From Argentina anserina (lineage: Eukaryota > Streptophyta > Magnoliopsida > Rosales > Rosaceae): 64,000 bases of DNA. Location of the stretch: the NCBI RefSeq assembly GCF_933775445.1, contig NC_065873.1:17732001-17796000 (forward strand), in the 5' to 3' direction. The notes under the pieces were generated by a model that saw only the letters and a program-made list of their open reading frames with translations, was not told the origin of the DNA and did not search any database. The position numbers and the translations under genes are program-made. Positions 10,949 through 22,125 of the stretch are shown here, one piece after another; within the stretch, counting starts at the first letter, position 1; each line of letters starts with the position of its first letter.

Positions 10949-12325
10949 TCATAGCTCTAGCACAACAACTGTCCAAACAAAATAATCTCAGGGGTTAGGT
11001 TAGAAGAAGCAGGCATTACAAGTCTTTTAAAGAAATAAAGAAGTATATATAGTTGCTTAAGAAGTATGACGTACAGTCTGAATCTGAGGTGATCCAATTG
11101 CCTTTCTTGGGTTGCCAGTGATCTGAGTTTTGAAACTTTGTTGAATCCAAGGATTGAATGTTTAAACTTTGATCATTCTTCAATGAAGATGCTACTGAAA
11201 TTGCCGAGTAGGCAGAGGAAGTGGCGGAACAGCTTTCCAATTCCCATCTAAAGCTGATCTTTGGGGAGTCATTGCTTAACTGGTCATCATCTGGTACTGG
11301 TTTTAGAGTTCCACGATTGCGAAATTGCAGAACCTGAACGATAAAACAATGTTATAATCCAAAATCATGCAAGTAGCTACAAGATCATACATATATAGTA
11401 AGTTGCTATTGCAAGAGAATATAGATGACATGTTACTTTGTTTTTAAATTTCCGCGTACTGTCAAATATTGATTAGGTGATCCTTTTCGAAAAATCTGTG
11501 ATCCAGATTCATGGTATGGCAACATAAGATGCTAGTTATATCTAAAAAAATATTTACCTTTCGGCCAATGTACTTTCCTCCCTTTTCAGCTGATTTTGCT
11601 GCAGCAGCCCATCTTATTAGCTCCTTCATTCTTGATAATGTTTTAGTCTTGTCCTCCTTAATCCTTTCTTTCTTTTCTGATGCTCCACACTGGTCCTGGT
11701 TTGTGTTAGTAGAGATTGATAACGTTGAGTCACTTACTGGTAAAACCTTGCTGCCTACTGTAGCCGGATCCACCTTGTTACTATTGTCCATATCTCTAGC
11801 AATATCTTCTTTCTTCATCTTCATGGATAGAGTCCAATACTGCTTTTGCTGCCTTCTATTTATGCTATCAAGTCTTCTCAGATGAACAGTACTATAAAAG
11901 CAAGCCTGTGCTATATCCTTCCTACACAGAAAGGCAAATGGCTTGAACTTCTTACGAGCAAATTTTTTTTCTTCAAATCCTCTTGTTTTTTGATAAACAC
12001 CAACACCCCCACTCTTAAAGAAAATTATGTAGTTCTGTTTAGCTTCTTGATCTGGAATGCAAAAAAAAAAAATAGCAAAATGATTAGTAAAGATGTATAG
12101 TATGATTGCGAAATGGGTTACTGAAATCCAAGTATCTCTTACCATTACTATTTTTTTTCTTGTTGGTAGCAGCAGAAGACTCCTCTCTTGCTTTTCCTTG
12201 TGTAACTTTAGAAAGCCATTGAATAAGCTGCTATATTATAAGTCATCAAGAGATTATATCAATTTTGATTGGAATGCAAAGAATGAATTTGTTTGGCTAT
12301 GAATTTACACTGTTTTTACCTGCAT
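10949..12325 (-). CDS. Conserved plant protein of unknown function, five coding exons
   Basis: Coding exons on the minus strand: 12,320-12,325, 12,143-12,227, 11,558-12,051, 11,075-11,333 and 10,949-10,968. All have GT-AG borders and compatible phases, giving 864 nt and 287 residues. The start is MQLIQWLSK, split after its second codon; the last exon contributes only 20 coding nucleotides and ends in FVVLEL-stop. Visible features are a Lys/Arg-rich middle, the conserved-looking block [20 protein letters not shown] at the end of exon 3, and a serine-rich region after FRWELESCS. No signal peptide, membrane segment or catalytic motif is seen. I believe homologs with the same C-terminal motif exist in other plants, but no function is known to me. 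A TATAAA-like box near 12,579-12,584 suggests transcription starts near 12,555. Confidence 0.75.
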
Positions 12326-14533
12326 GATTAGGCTTGTGTTTAGAGCCTCCCTTATATAATGCTACTTCGAACACTGTGAAGCAGATGACTTATTTGGTCA
12401 AATGGACAGCACAGAGAGATCTATCTAAGCTGTCTGGATGCTCAAGAATCCTGTCTCGTCTATGAAACCTTTGGGAGAAGAAGACAAATGAAATTAGAAG
12501 GGAATCTAAGGAAGATGTGGGAGACAACTAAGCAGTGAGTAGGAAGATTGGTTAGTGATTCTTTGTAACATTGGGAACATTTATAAGGATGACAATGTGG
12601 TGAGTATCAACAAAAAATAAGGTTTAACTAAGAACCTACACTTGTGGCTATTCTTTTAGCCATACACTTGTTTCCCTCATGGTCCATCAATCCCATTGGT
12701 CCCCTTCTAAGATTTACCAGGGGTTTGATATTTTGCCTTGCTATAGTAGTAAGTTCTGAAAGTGTTGAGCAAACTTTCAAACGAGCATTATTGCATTAGT
12801 AAGAATATGAACTTATTCAAATGATTGAGGCTATTAACATATAGTGATCTGTGAGCAAGAATATAGGATGCTGCACAGTGGCTTCTTAGCAGGAAAACAT
12901 GAATACACAAGTACACAACATGGGATTATAAATAAGAGTTGTATGAAACACTGAAATTTGATTAAACAATATGAAAGAGGTTGGAGGGTGCCATGTTCCC
13001 TAACAGACTAGAAATGCAGAAATTTATAAAAACTGTTACAAAGTGAAAAGGATTACACTGGTTACCAGATTCCCTACTATTTTTGGCTAATTGAGTATAG
13101 TTGATTATGAAAAAACTTAAGAACATTGTAGCTGTAATTCCAGGAAATTCTCTCTATGTTTCCTTCTCCACTCATATATCCCTATAAACATTTACACCCT
13201 CAATGTGTGTGTGACTGTGTTTCTGTTAAACTAATGTTAAATACACATGTCGGTTGAGCATGTGGAGAAGGAGACTCTTCAGGGCAGCTCAAGAACAAAA
13301 ACAAACTCATTGTTGCTCTCACATGGGGGTGAGTGCAGATCATATGCAGATATGCTCTAGTAAGATGAACAAAAGCTATATTTTAATTACAGTGTTGAAT
13401 CTAAACAAGAGGTCTAGTTTGTTGAGCTTATCTGCGTCTACGCTGCTCCGGCCTTTCACTTTCACTGGCTTAATTGAGACTATAGAGACTTGGGGAACAC
13501 AGTTAACATGAAGAGTGATGTGTTTCATCGTCCACTTAGCTTTAGATTTTGAATGTCATTTCACGGATGATGGTGCTACCCAGAAAGAATAAGTTCCTCT
13601 CATCAAACCTGTCGCTATTTTCGCATTCATGTGTTGCTGGGGACTCATGGTTGTGGTCTCATCCACGTTCTGTATTTCTCCAGTCTGCAGCTGACAGTAG
13701 AGAATGTTTGGAAGCACAACATTACCTTTTAATCACCAAATCAAAATTGACATGCCAAAACCACGTCCTACACCAGGCCATAATGATCATTCACGCTCTA
13801 TATGCCTTCAATATATCTCACATCATAGTGAATAATAGTTGCCGTCAGTTTTGGCCTTACAAAAAAACAAATAAATGAGTGAAGCTATTGCAGAAACGTT
13901 GAGTCGATTAAAGTTTTAAACACCCAAAAGAAAAGCAATACCTTCCCAGAGAACAATGCCTTCTAGCAGATACTAGTGCAACCGAGAGCATTATCGCTCT
14001 TCTCGTCAGCAGATAAATTTTAAATGCACAGATAGATTTTAAATGCACGTATATACAGCTACTAGGTAGAGAAATTACACTAAGGAAATCTTCTTCACAA
14101 TACTCAAATGTAATTTCATTGCTACTTTCTTTGATCTATACATTATGAAACAAGCAAATCAAATCCCTACTAGACTACATTACAAACATAATGAAATACT
14201 TGACAATGACGTACAAGTCCACAATAGCTCAACTTGGTGATCAACTACTTCAGAGACAAGTGAGTTGTGAGAACATGAACATAATCCTCTGGTTCATACA
14301 ATCGTTTACGTCTATACGATTATATCAACACTCATGGAAAAGTTCCACGAGCTGATGGTGTTTTCAAACCATAGACCCTAGAGCATGTCCTGTCTGAAAG
14401 GCAGCTTTGGTTGTTACTGGAACAATGTGAAGACATTCATTAGGTCAAGCCAAAACCTATCTGATACAGTTTTCCAGTAGATATCAAGTTGATGTCAGGA
14501 AACAGGAAAGTTTACCAGATAACATGGCATCTC
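12326..14533. other. Leader/promoter of the unknown gene, then intergenic
   Basis: 12,326 to about 12,555 should be the 5' leader of the minus-strand unknown gene, with its promoter just beyond. From about 12,650 to 14,530 there is AT-rich DNA with no supported gene. Two open frames on the plus strand (13,254-13,511 and 13,549-13,878) have no recognisable domain and are probably chance. The stretch just below 14,534 would be the 3' UTR of the DUF1644 gene. Confidence 0.45.
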
Positions 14534-15688
14534 TCAGGGCCGATCTTCAACTGACCTAGAACGTGTCAAACGCCGGCGCCTTCTAGGAATTGGAGATACA
14601 TCTCTGTCATTCAGTATGAGAATGTTGTCCTCCTCACCATCATCCTCATCATCGTCATCATCTTGAAGACCCAACAGGTTCTCACCCCAAAGTAACCGCC
14701 TTTCAGATAGACCTCCTGCTGGCCGCCGATGTCTAGTCCAAGCCCTTGCCCTTGCCCTTGGTTCCCCAGCACGATCAGCTGAGCCAATCATCTGAAACAG
14801 AAACATGGTAGTCCACCAAGGGCTATTAGCTTCACCAGCACCACCTTCACCACCACCCCCTAGCCTATCTCCATTTTCTATCACATAATCCCCAACCACA
14901 ACAGCTCCTGGCATGGCTGAATGAATAGCACTAACAACATCACCAAATTCTCTTTGATGCTCAAGGTGTCGCCACGCTCGCTCCCTAGATGGGTCAATGT
15001 CTGAGGGTCGAGTGGTAGGATGAACTCTCCTAGCATGCCGGCGCAACTCCTGGTAATTACCAGAAAAAAAGCATGCTTCACGAGAACAACTTCGCTTCTT
15101 CAGATTAAGATACTTCCTACAATCTTCCACAACCTCCCAGCCCAGAATGGCCCCTCTGCACAAAGGACATTTCAAGCTCAAGGTTGACTCCAATGAATTC
15201 TCCACATCCAACTCACCATGCTCAACCCTTTCCTGAAATGACTCGGAATCAGCCACTCCCAAAAGTTCTTCCGGTAGAGGTATATTTAGATCTTGAATAA
15301 CACGTTCTTGCGGCTGTCCAGGTAAATTAGCAGATATTACAGCATTGCTTTCAAACATGTTAAGACTTTCGTTAGCTTCATTCAAATCTGTTCCCAATGC
15401 CATATCAGAAGTATTATGAGAGCCATGATGATTTGTAGGTAACGAACTGACTAAAGTTTGACCGTTAGTATTATTTTCCCTCAACTTTTTAAAACGGTCC
15501 AGGCAATTTGAGTGCCTGTAACTCGTGTCACAAATATAAGATCTGCAACCCTTGTCATGCGAACTGCAAAGGAGGAGAACTGCATTATGTGGATGGTCCA
15601 TGCAGATGGGGCATGAAACAGCATCCAGTTCTTTGTAAAGAGCACGAATATCTGAACCAGTATCTAATCTCCGTTTCACACCAGCCAT
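14534..15688 (-). CDS. DUF1644 family protein (C2H2/RING-like cysteine-rich)
   Basis: 384-residue protein of the plant DUF1644 family. The start at 15,686-15,688 gives MAGVKRRLDTGSDIRALYKE; in-frame sequence upstream is open but is leader or intron. A cysteine cluster at about residues 26-60 (CPICMDHPHNAVLLLCSS, then CRSYICDTSYRHSNC) is followed by a second one about 120 residues later (KCPLCRGAILGW, CSREACFFSG, LRRHARRVHP). These are expected to bind zinc. The end has an acidic DDDDDEDDGEED run and an arginine-rich tail, consistent with a nuclear location. Some members are reported to act in stress or ABA responses, but the molecular role is not established. The coding region is one exon; the leader is spliced from upstream exons. 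Confidence 0.85.
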   Translation of the reverse strand: MAGVKRRLDTGSDIRALYKELDAVSCPICMDHPHNAVLLLCSSHDKGCRSYICDTSYRHSNCLDRFKKLRENNTNGQTLVSSLPTNHHGSHNTSDMALGTDLNEANESLNMFESNAVISANLPGQPQERVIQDLNIPLPEELLGVADSESFQERVEHGELDVENSLESTLSLKCPLCRGAILGWEVVEDCRKYLNLKKRSCSREACFFSGNYQELRRHARRVHPTTRPSDIDPSRERAWRHLEHQREFGDVVSAIHSAMPGAVVVGDYVIENGDRLGGGGEGGAGEANSPWWTTMFLFQMIGSADRAGEPRARARAWTRHRRPAGGLSERRLLWGENLLGLQDDDDDEDDGEEDNILILNDRDVSPIPRRRRRLTRSRSVEDRP

Positions 15689-16250
15689 CTTGCATAAACT
15701 GTTTAATTTACTGTGGAACTTATTAGGACAAGGACATAAGTACCAATCAATAGGGACAGTGACAGTGATTGCAGAAAACAACTTATTTATCATATTACAT
15801 AAAACAATAGAAGCATGTATGTTGCATACATCCTTGACACCATCAAACAAATAAATATATATTGCAAAATGTTCTATATTGCCATTTCAATTTTCATCAA
15901 ACAATCATATCATCCATTTTTACCCCTCCATTTTCATAAAAAATCTTTGAATCACTATTAAAAAATTCAGATCGACAGCCAATTCAATTTACAGCATAGG
16001 TAAAGAAGTTGCAACTAAATCCTAGACAGCGAACAACATAAAAAAAAAAAAGGCTGCTAGGACCAGTTTATCAGGACCCAACTGCATAATCGCTAAATAT
16101 GCGGAAATCTTATTACCCTAACCACATCTGAATGCTAACATGACACAAGTACATTAACCCAAACTTATGTCACAGTTAAGGCTGCAAAATGAAATCTCTA
16201 AGCACAAATGTAACGAAGAAGAAAGCTCATTGAACTAAATGAAAACTTAC

Positions 16251-16476
16251 CAAAAAGAAAAGCTAGAATTAAATCCCCTACTGGGGCTTCAGAAACTCTA
16301 GGTGCGTTAGCAACTGACAATACTGATCCTCTGAACCACAATGCACTTTTGTAAAAGCTCCAAATTGTGAAACTAACGAAGAAATTGGGCAGAAGCCAAG
16401 AACTTGAAGGAATAGAATTCTTGATTAAATGATTAACTGAATGCTCATGCCAAAAGGTCCTCACTGAGTCTGAGAC
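16251..16476 (-). other. Probable 5'-UTR exon of the DUF1644 gene
   Basis: A minus-strand segment bounded by a good acceptor (GTATGAATGCAG, read just above 16,476) and a strong donor (GTAAGTTTTC, read just below 16,251). It lies between the candidate promoter at 17.4 kb and the coding exon ending at 15,688. An acceptor-like TTTATGCAAG directly precedes the start codon. It is not part of the DUF1644 protein and contains only short upstream frames. The splice pattern is inferred and needs transcript support. Confidence 0.5.
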
Positions 16477-17199
16477 CTGCATTCATACCACAAGACAGAA
16501 GTCATGTGATGCATACAACACCTCAGCCCAAAGGTTGAATTATTAACACGCTCGTATCAGAAAAATTAAACTTATGTTACAAGAAGTTTCAAAAGAGCAT
16601 AAATAGAGCTGTCGGATATATGGAAACCAACAAATATATGTTACAATTACCCAATCTTCTATGTGATCCAGGACATAATACACTAAACTCCTTTTACTCG
16701 AAAGCATTACAATAAAGCACACATGCAAACAGATATGATCCGATCATGATTAGTTCATATCACAAATAAACTGTAGTGTAGTCCAGCATCAACTTTTTAA
16801 TGAGGCTTGCACTTTATATTCTAATCGAGATTATGATTGCATAATCCAGATTTTCAAACATGAGACAAAAATTCATAAACCTTAACAATGATCTAACAAT
16901 AATCTCTATCTCACAGAGCTATATAAGAACAGAGTCCGATCATGATCGTTTCGCAAATAACTCAATCAATCAGACACAATTTTTGAAAGCATAATCTTAT
17001 CGATCAATCAGAATACCAATGGAATTAAGCAAATTAACAAGAAATCGAGCATCATTGACAGGTGCTGATCAACAAGTCGATCCCAATTTCACAAATTTTA
17101 AATTTTTAGGCGATTACAATGATTTATAAACCCAAAGATAAACCCCCAAGTGAATCCAAACCCTAACCCTAGTTACAACCCTATTCCCAATTTTAAGAT

Positions 17200-17395
17200 G
17201 AAGATATCAACTTAAGAGGAGAAAAATTACACAAGCAAAGCAGGCAATGGAGCAGAGATCGAGCCGAATCGAATCACCGGGGAAAGGGAATCGGATCAGC
17301 AGAATTCGAATTTTTGAGAGCCGAGGATTTACGGATGGAGTCGTCCTTTGATTTCTGTGGATTTTGAGGAATTGGGGATTTTTTTTTTTTGTGAG
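17200..17395 (-). other. Probable first (non-coding) exon of the DUF1644 gene
   Basis: CT/CA-rich minus-strand leader sequence just downstream of the TATA-like box at 17,419-17,427. It probably ends at a donor near 17,200-17,230, where GTGATT and GTAATT choices exist. No conserved coding content. Boundaries are approximate. Confidence 0.4.
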
Positions 17396-17418
17396 GGATT
17401 TTGCGTTTTGGGGTTGGT

Positions 17419-17427
17419 ATTTATATA
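17419..17427 (-). promoter_or_regulatory. TATA-like box for the DUF1644 transcript
   Basis: The minus strand reads CCTTATATAAATACC here, a good plant TATA box, placed about 30 bp before the CA/CT-rich leader. A G-box/ABRE-like ACACGTGG on the plus strand at 17,533-17,540 lies about 110 bp further upstream and could bind bZIP or bHLH factors. Both are motif matches only. Confidence 0.5.
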
Positions 17428-17639
17428 AGGCGCCTTTGGAGGGTAGTAACCATCGGCTCTTTCTCTCCCTCTTAAAAGTTAAAACCGCCCTCCTTGATTG
17501 GACCGGTCGAGACTGGCTCCGGCCTCTTGATGACACGTGGTCTGAGTGGGTGGGGGAGCCTTGCAGACCATCCAAGGGATTCCAAGCTACCCTATATGCC
17601 GAATTCGGCTTCTCTATTTGGATATTTTTTGAATTTGCT

Positions 17640-20584
17640 TAGGGCCTTAGGTTATTTATAATTAAGGATGTTGCGATCTAACTTATATCCGTTGTCATGC
17701 TTATTCAAACATATAGTTATAAAAATTCAAGCAGATCCAAGCACGACAAAATTCATGCAGAAGCTGGATTCGTATAGGTAATGACTGAGTTTATAAATAT
17801 TATATCGGCTTAAGATAAGACACTGGCGCGACAATCTAAATTGGTCTGATTCAAATTTTTAGAAATGAATTCTATCAAAAGATTTCTAAGGAAGAAGTTA
17901 AATACTAAAGCAGAAGCGAAACGTACAAATTACTTGATATTGATACATAATGGTTGCTACCTAGTGATACCGTAAATATTTACTATGAGAATACAAATGT
18001 TAATACCTAAAATTCTACATTTTCCAAGTCTTGAAAATAATACATGAAGAATTGAGTCAGAAGACTAGAAATATAATTGGATCTTCAACTAGGTCAAGTA
18101 CAACTCAAAAGAGATTGTATAATGAACTATGAATAGTGAGTCACTATTCCACGTAGTCATTCAATTTCAAAAATGAATAAAGTCGGAGTAGTCATCCTTG
18201 ATCATTTTGAACACAATCAAATAATTAGGCCTCTTGTTAATCTGTTACTCAATACTGACAATTAAACTTCCTTGTAGTCTATGAATACATATTGTTTCTC
18301 AATAAATCAAGATGTTGGTTTCAATTTTGATCAGCACAATCAATAATTTATGTTTATGCCATAATGAAGTATTTTCTTCTAGTTATGAGTTTCGACCATT
18401 TACCCTCCCTCACGTAATGGTTTTACTTTATTCATTTCAATATGTACTCAAGTGGTCTCTTCTACATATGCATTTGCAACTTATCTGTCACTGAATGATC
18501 ATCTATGATCTATCTTATGTAGTATGTACACTCAAAAGCCTTTTTCTTTCTAGGTGGTCTATGTTCTTTAATGCACTTAATTCTTAAACAAAATTTCTCA
18601 TATCACTAGTTATCTCATACAATACAATTTCTACATAACGTTTTCTTGTGCACTACACCAAGCATAAGTGGCATTCGAATGTAATTACTTACTACTACTA
18701 ACCACATCATATGCATGTTGAGTTTATATAGCAGTTGTGTTTTGATTCCTTAAATTGGAGCATTTATGTCTAATTAAAAAAAAACTTCTTTTTGGTAGAT
18801 TTCAGATGTATTATAGAATATGCGGAGGTTCTTTGGACCACCTAGTGAACCTTCACCTCTCATCTTACTAACAGAGCGTGAAATGCACTCGCCGTTAGGC
18901 GAGCTCCAAACAGTGAGTAGTAAAAACATAATTTATCATTCTTGCCTTCTTGGATCCCTCTTGTAAAGTGTAAACTCAATCCAGTGTCAACCCATCTCAC
19001 TTTCCTTCAATTTTAAAAGGCCCCTCAATATCACAGATTGGGTTGTTCTATCAATAATCTATGCCATGGCCGTCGCCGGACCCATCTTATGTCGGGTCGA
19101 ATCACGCATCTAAGGCTGGTGGGATCGAAGAATTTGTCTTTGTGGGAGAGCTTTCCCATCCTCCATCATCTTCACCCTGTCGTGGACCATTAATCAGAGA
19201 TGTTGGCGGGTGCAGCATAAGTAATGCTCAAGCTCAAAACAAGCCAAAAGGAGCTAAATTACCTCGAGTTAATTAATTTGGGTGAAGGATCTTCTCTAGT
19301 TTTCGATTGTTTGTAGTTGATCGAAACTTATTAAATGAGGACATGATGTTGAAGTGTTGAACTGTTGAACTGTGTTTTTTGTCGATGGGGGAGGTTAACT
19401 GTGTTGAACTTGAAATCACCCATAGACGTGCGGAGAAGAGAGATGAGAGAAGGGAAAAAGAAAAGAAAAGGGTCATTGTCCGATTTAGTGTGTGCAAACC
19501 TATCATAGATAAGTCTACACCAATAAGTTGTTGACAACTTATCTAAAGATAGCAATTAAATGTGAGCAAGACTAGGGTATAGATCCTCAGCACGAATTAT
19601 TAACCCACAGCACGTCACGTCAATCTTACTGTTGACTTTAAAATTATTTTTTGAAACCAATAAGTATTCCGAAAATCTTAATAAGTAGTTCTAGTGCTCA
19701 AAAAAATCCTCAAATTTTTTGTATTTCCTCATGCTCGTGCGTTCTATCCATCCATGTAAATTTTTTGATATATTAATGTTTTGCATCATAAGGTTGTCCA
19801 TAGGAAGGTAAAGGGATACATGGTGTTAACCACATTTATCGTGATAATAATAATATGTGAATCTTCTACCATGTTTATATTTCATAATGATCGTATCATA
19901 CTGTCGGATTTTCTAAAATTTCATTTCCTCACTGTAGTTGCTTTACAAAAATATACATTCACATATATCCCAATAAATAAGTCATACCATATAAATACGC
20001 ATGTTGTGATTCGAATAACTAAAATTTATAAATATGATATGTTTGACAAAATTCTTAGACAAAATTCTTAAACCCTAAACAGAAAAATTCTACCACGATC
20101 ATAATATACTATATATGATGACGAGATCTTACTACAGTTTTTCTAATTTTAACTTAGAAACATATACATTGACATATGTGCACATGAATTTCGATGTGCC
20201 TACTAAAATAGTATATCGACTATATCCTACTTGATGGGTTACTTTTGTCTCGTGTTATATGACAATTAGAAGCGAAGAAGAATCTACATTAGAATTTATT
20301 CATGTGTTCTTCATTGTTAAATCTTGAGAAAACAGTAGATTGATTTCTAAATTGCTATTCCTAATTGGGAATTTGTAGATAATATATAAAGACTTTTGAT
20401 TAATGTGGTGGAATCTAATACCTTAGTTACTTCGTCATCAAAGTAATCTTTATCTTTTTATTTTAGCTACTTCATAACCAAATTTTATTCAACTAGGTTA
20501 GTGTTAAATTAATTTAGATTTGATTACATTTTTCCTAATATCATACATTCCATGTGGGTTCGACCTCGCTCTTGCATCTATGTG
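17640..20584. other. Intergenic, no supported gene
   Basis: AT-rich sequence with no convincing coding region. A short frame at 19,061-19,276 is richer in GC than its surroundings but matches no family I recognise, and could be a relic of a mobile element. No terminal repeats were seen in this stretch. Confidence 0.5.
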
Positions 20585-20589
20585 CTACA

Positions 20590-22120
20590 TGATAGATCGT
20601 TTTGTTAAAACGTCTATAATAAACCCTGTAAAGCATCATCGTTAGTATAGAATAAGCAGGGATCGTTCTTTCCGGGGAATTGAAGGGAACTCTAAACTTT
20701 TAGTGTTAACAATTAATTGGGGGTTTGAGATTGATTATTAACTACTAAAATAAAACATAAATTACTATTTACATGATCGACTTCTCTTTAACAAACTTAA
20801 ACCAAATTTATCATTACACCACATAATTACAAGTTCGAACCTATCATGCATTCTAATTCGACCAATTACATACTTTTTAGACACCAATACAATTAGAGCC
20901 TTAGGGGATCATCTAATCGTGCAAGATTTCAATTAACATTTAGATTGACTTAGAGCCTAATCTAAATTTGCATGCAATCAAATTCAATAACACTTAGAGT
21001 AGAAATCAAACAAGATTACATTTAAGCACCAAATCTTTGTTGGAGACATGTTTCATGTTTGGCGTCACCCACCATGGTTTCACATGCAAATTTCCAGAAT
21101 TTTTTACCACTTTTAATCAACACAAACCGAACCTACTTAGAGCATGATTCGATATGTGTCAATATGGTTGATGAATCTAGCACTCAAACACAATCTTAGG
21201 GATTGCATCCAACCACTAAATTCATATGCACATATCTGAAAATTATCTAAAAGTATGAGAAAGATGATGAGAACACAACAATAGAAATACAAACTCATTA
21301 ATTATAGAAAACCATCAATTCGGCAAAGATCCAAAAATCCAATAAAACAATCTGAAAATTTCGATTCTTAATACAAAACAATAATCCCACACAAACATCA
21401 TACTACAATCTTCATAGACAAAGTATTGTAAAAAATCAAAAACAAACAAACCCACGGAGAAGAGTTGCGAGAATCACACGTTGTATGAATCTTGGAGGTG
21501 TGTCTTCAATAGTGATTTCGGTGGAGATGGAATTGCTATATGGGGGAGGATGGATTGTTGTTTTGATGAAGGATGTTTGAGGTAGTATTTTGGTAGAGTT
21601 TTGGCTCTTGAATGCAAATGAGAAGTGATGATATTTGAGAGGTGAAGCCATGTATATATATAGAGAGGAAAGATGGAGGGTTTGAAATTACTTCTTTCTT
21701 TCTATAATAATGTCATGCTTTAATCCCTTAAATCATGGAAAGTTTTAATCCCTAAAACATGTCATGCTTTAATCCCTAAAACATGTCATGTTTTATGCCT
21801 TTAATGATCATCTTCTATTTAATTGTTGCATGACTTGGCTCCATCTTTTTTTCTTTAATTATCTCTTCAATCCAATTTGAAAATAAGAAAATAAAATCAT
21901 AAGTAAGAGATAATTAGTTTCAAAACCTAACAAGGATTCCTAGTCAAACTAGGACTCTAAACCAATTATGCGTTTTAACTCATGTAAGCACAAAAATACA
22001 TCCAATACCGCCCAAGACTCTTACTACGACTCAATGACTCAATAGTACAACAATAAGGGCTAAAAAAGTACAAATTGAGGTAAAAACATGTTAAGAACGT
22101 CACACAAAGTGCTCATATCA
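20590..22120 (-). mobile_element. Solo LTR A, 1,531 bp, with CTACA target duplication
   Basis: On the plus strand the element runs TGATAGATCGTTTTG to AGTGCTCATATCA and is flanked by the same 5-bp word CTACA at 20,585-20,589 and 22,121-22,125. It begins TG and ends CA, as LTRs do. Read on the minus strand it starts TGATATGAGCACTTTGTG. It aligns along most of its length with the LTR at 43,665-45,538. No gag-pol sequence lies next to it, so it is a solo LTR. It contains about three copies of a 27-bp unit around TGTCATGCTTTAATCCC at 21,712-21,805. The superfamily is not determined. Confidence 0.85.
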
Positions 22121-22125
22121 CTACA

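Noticed and set aside
11511..12302. Three plus-strand frames over the unknown gene
   Set aside because: They are antisense to well-spliced minus-strand exons and show no domain features.
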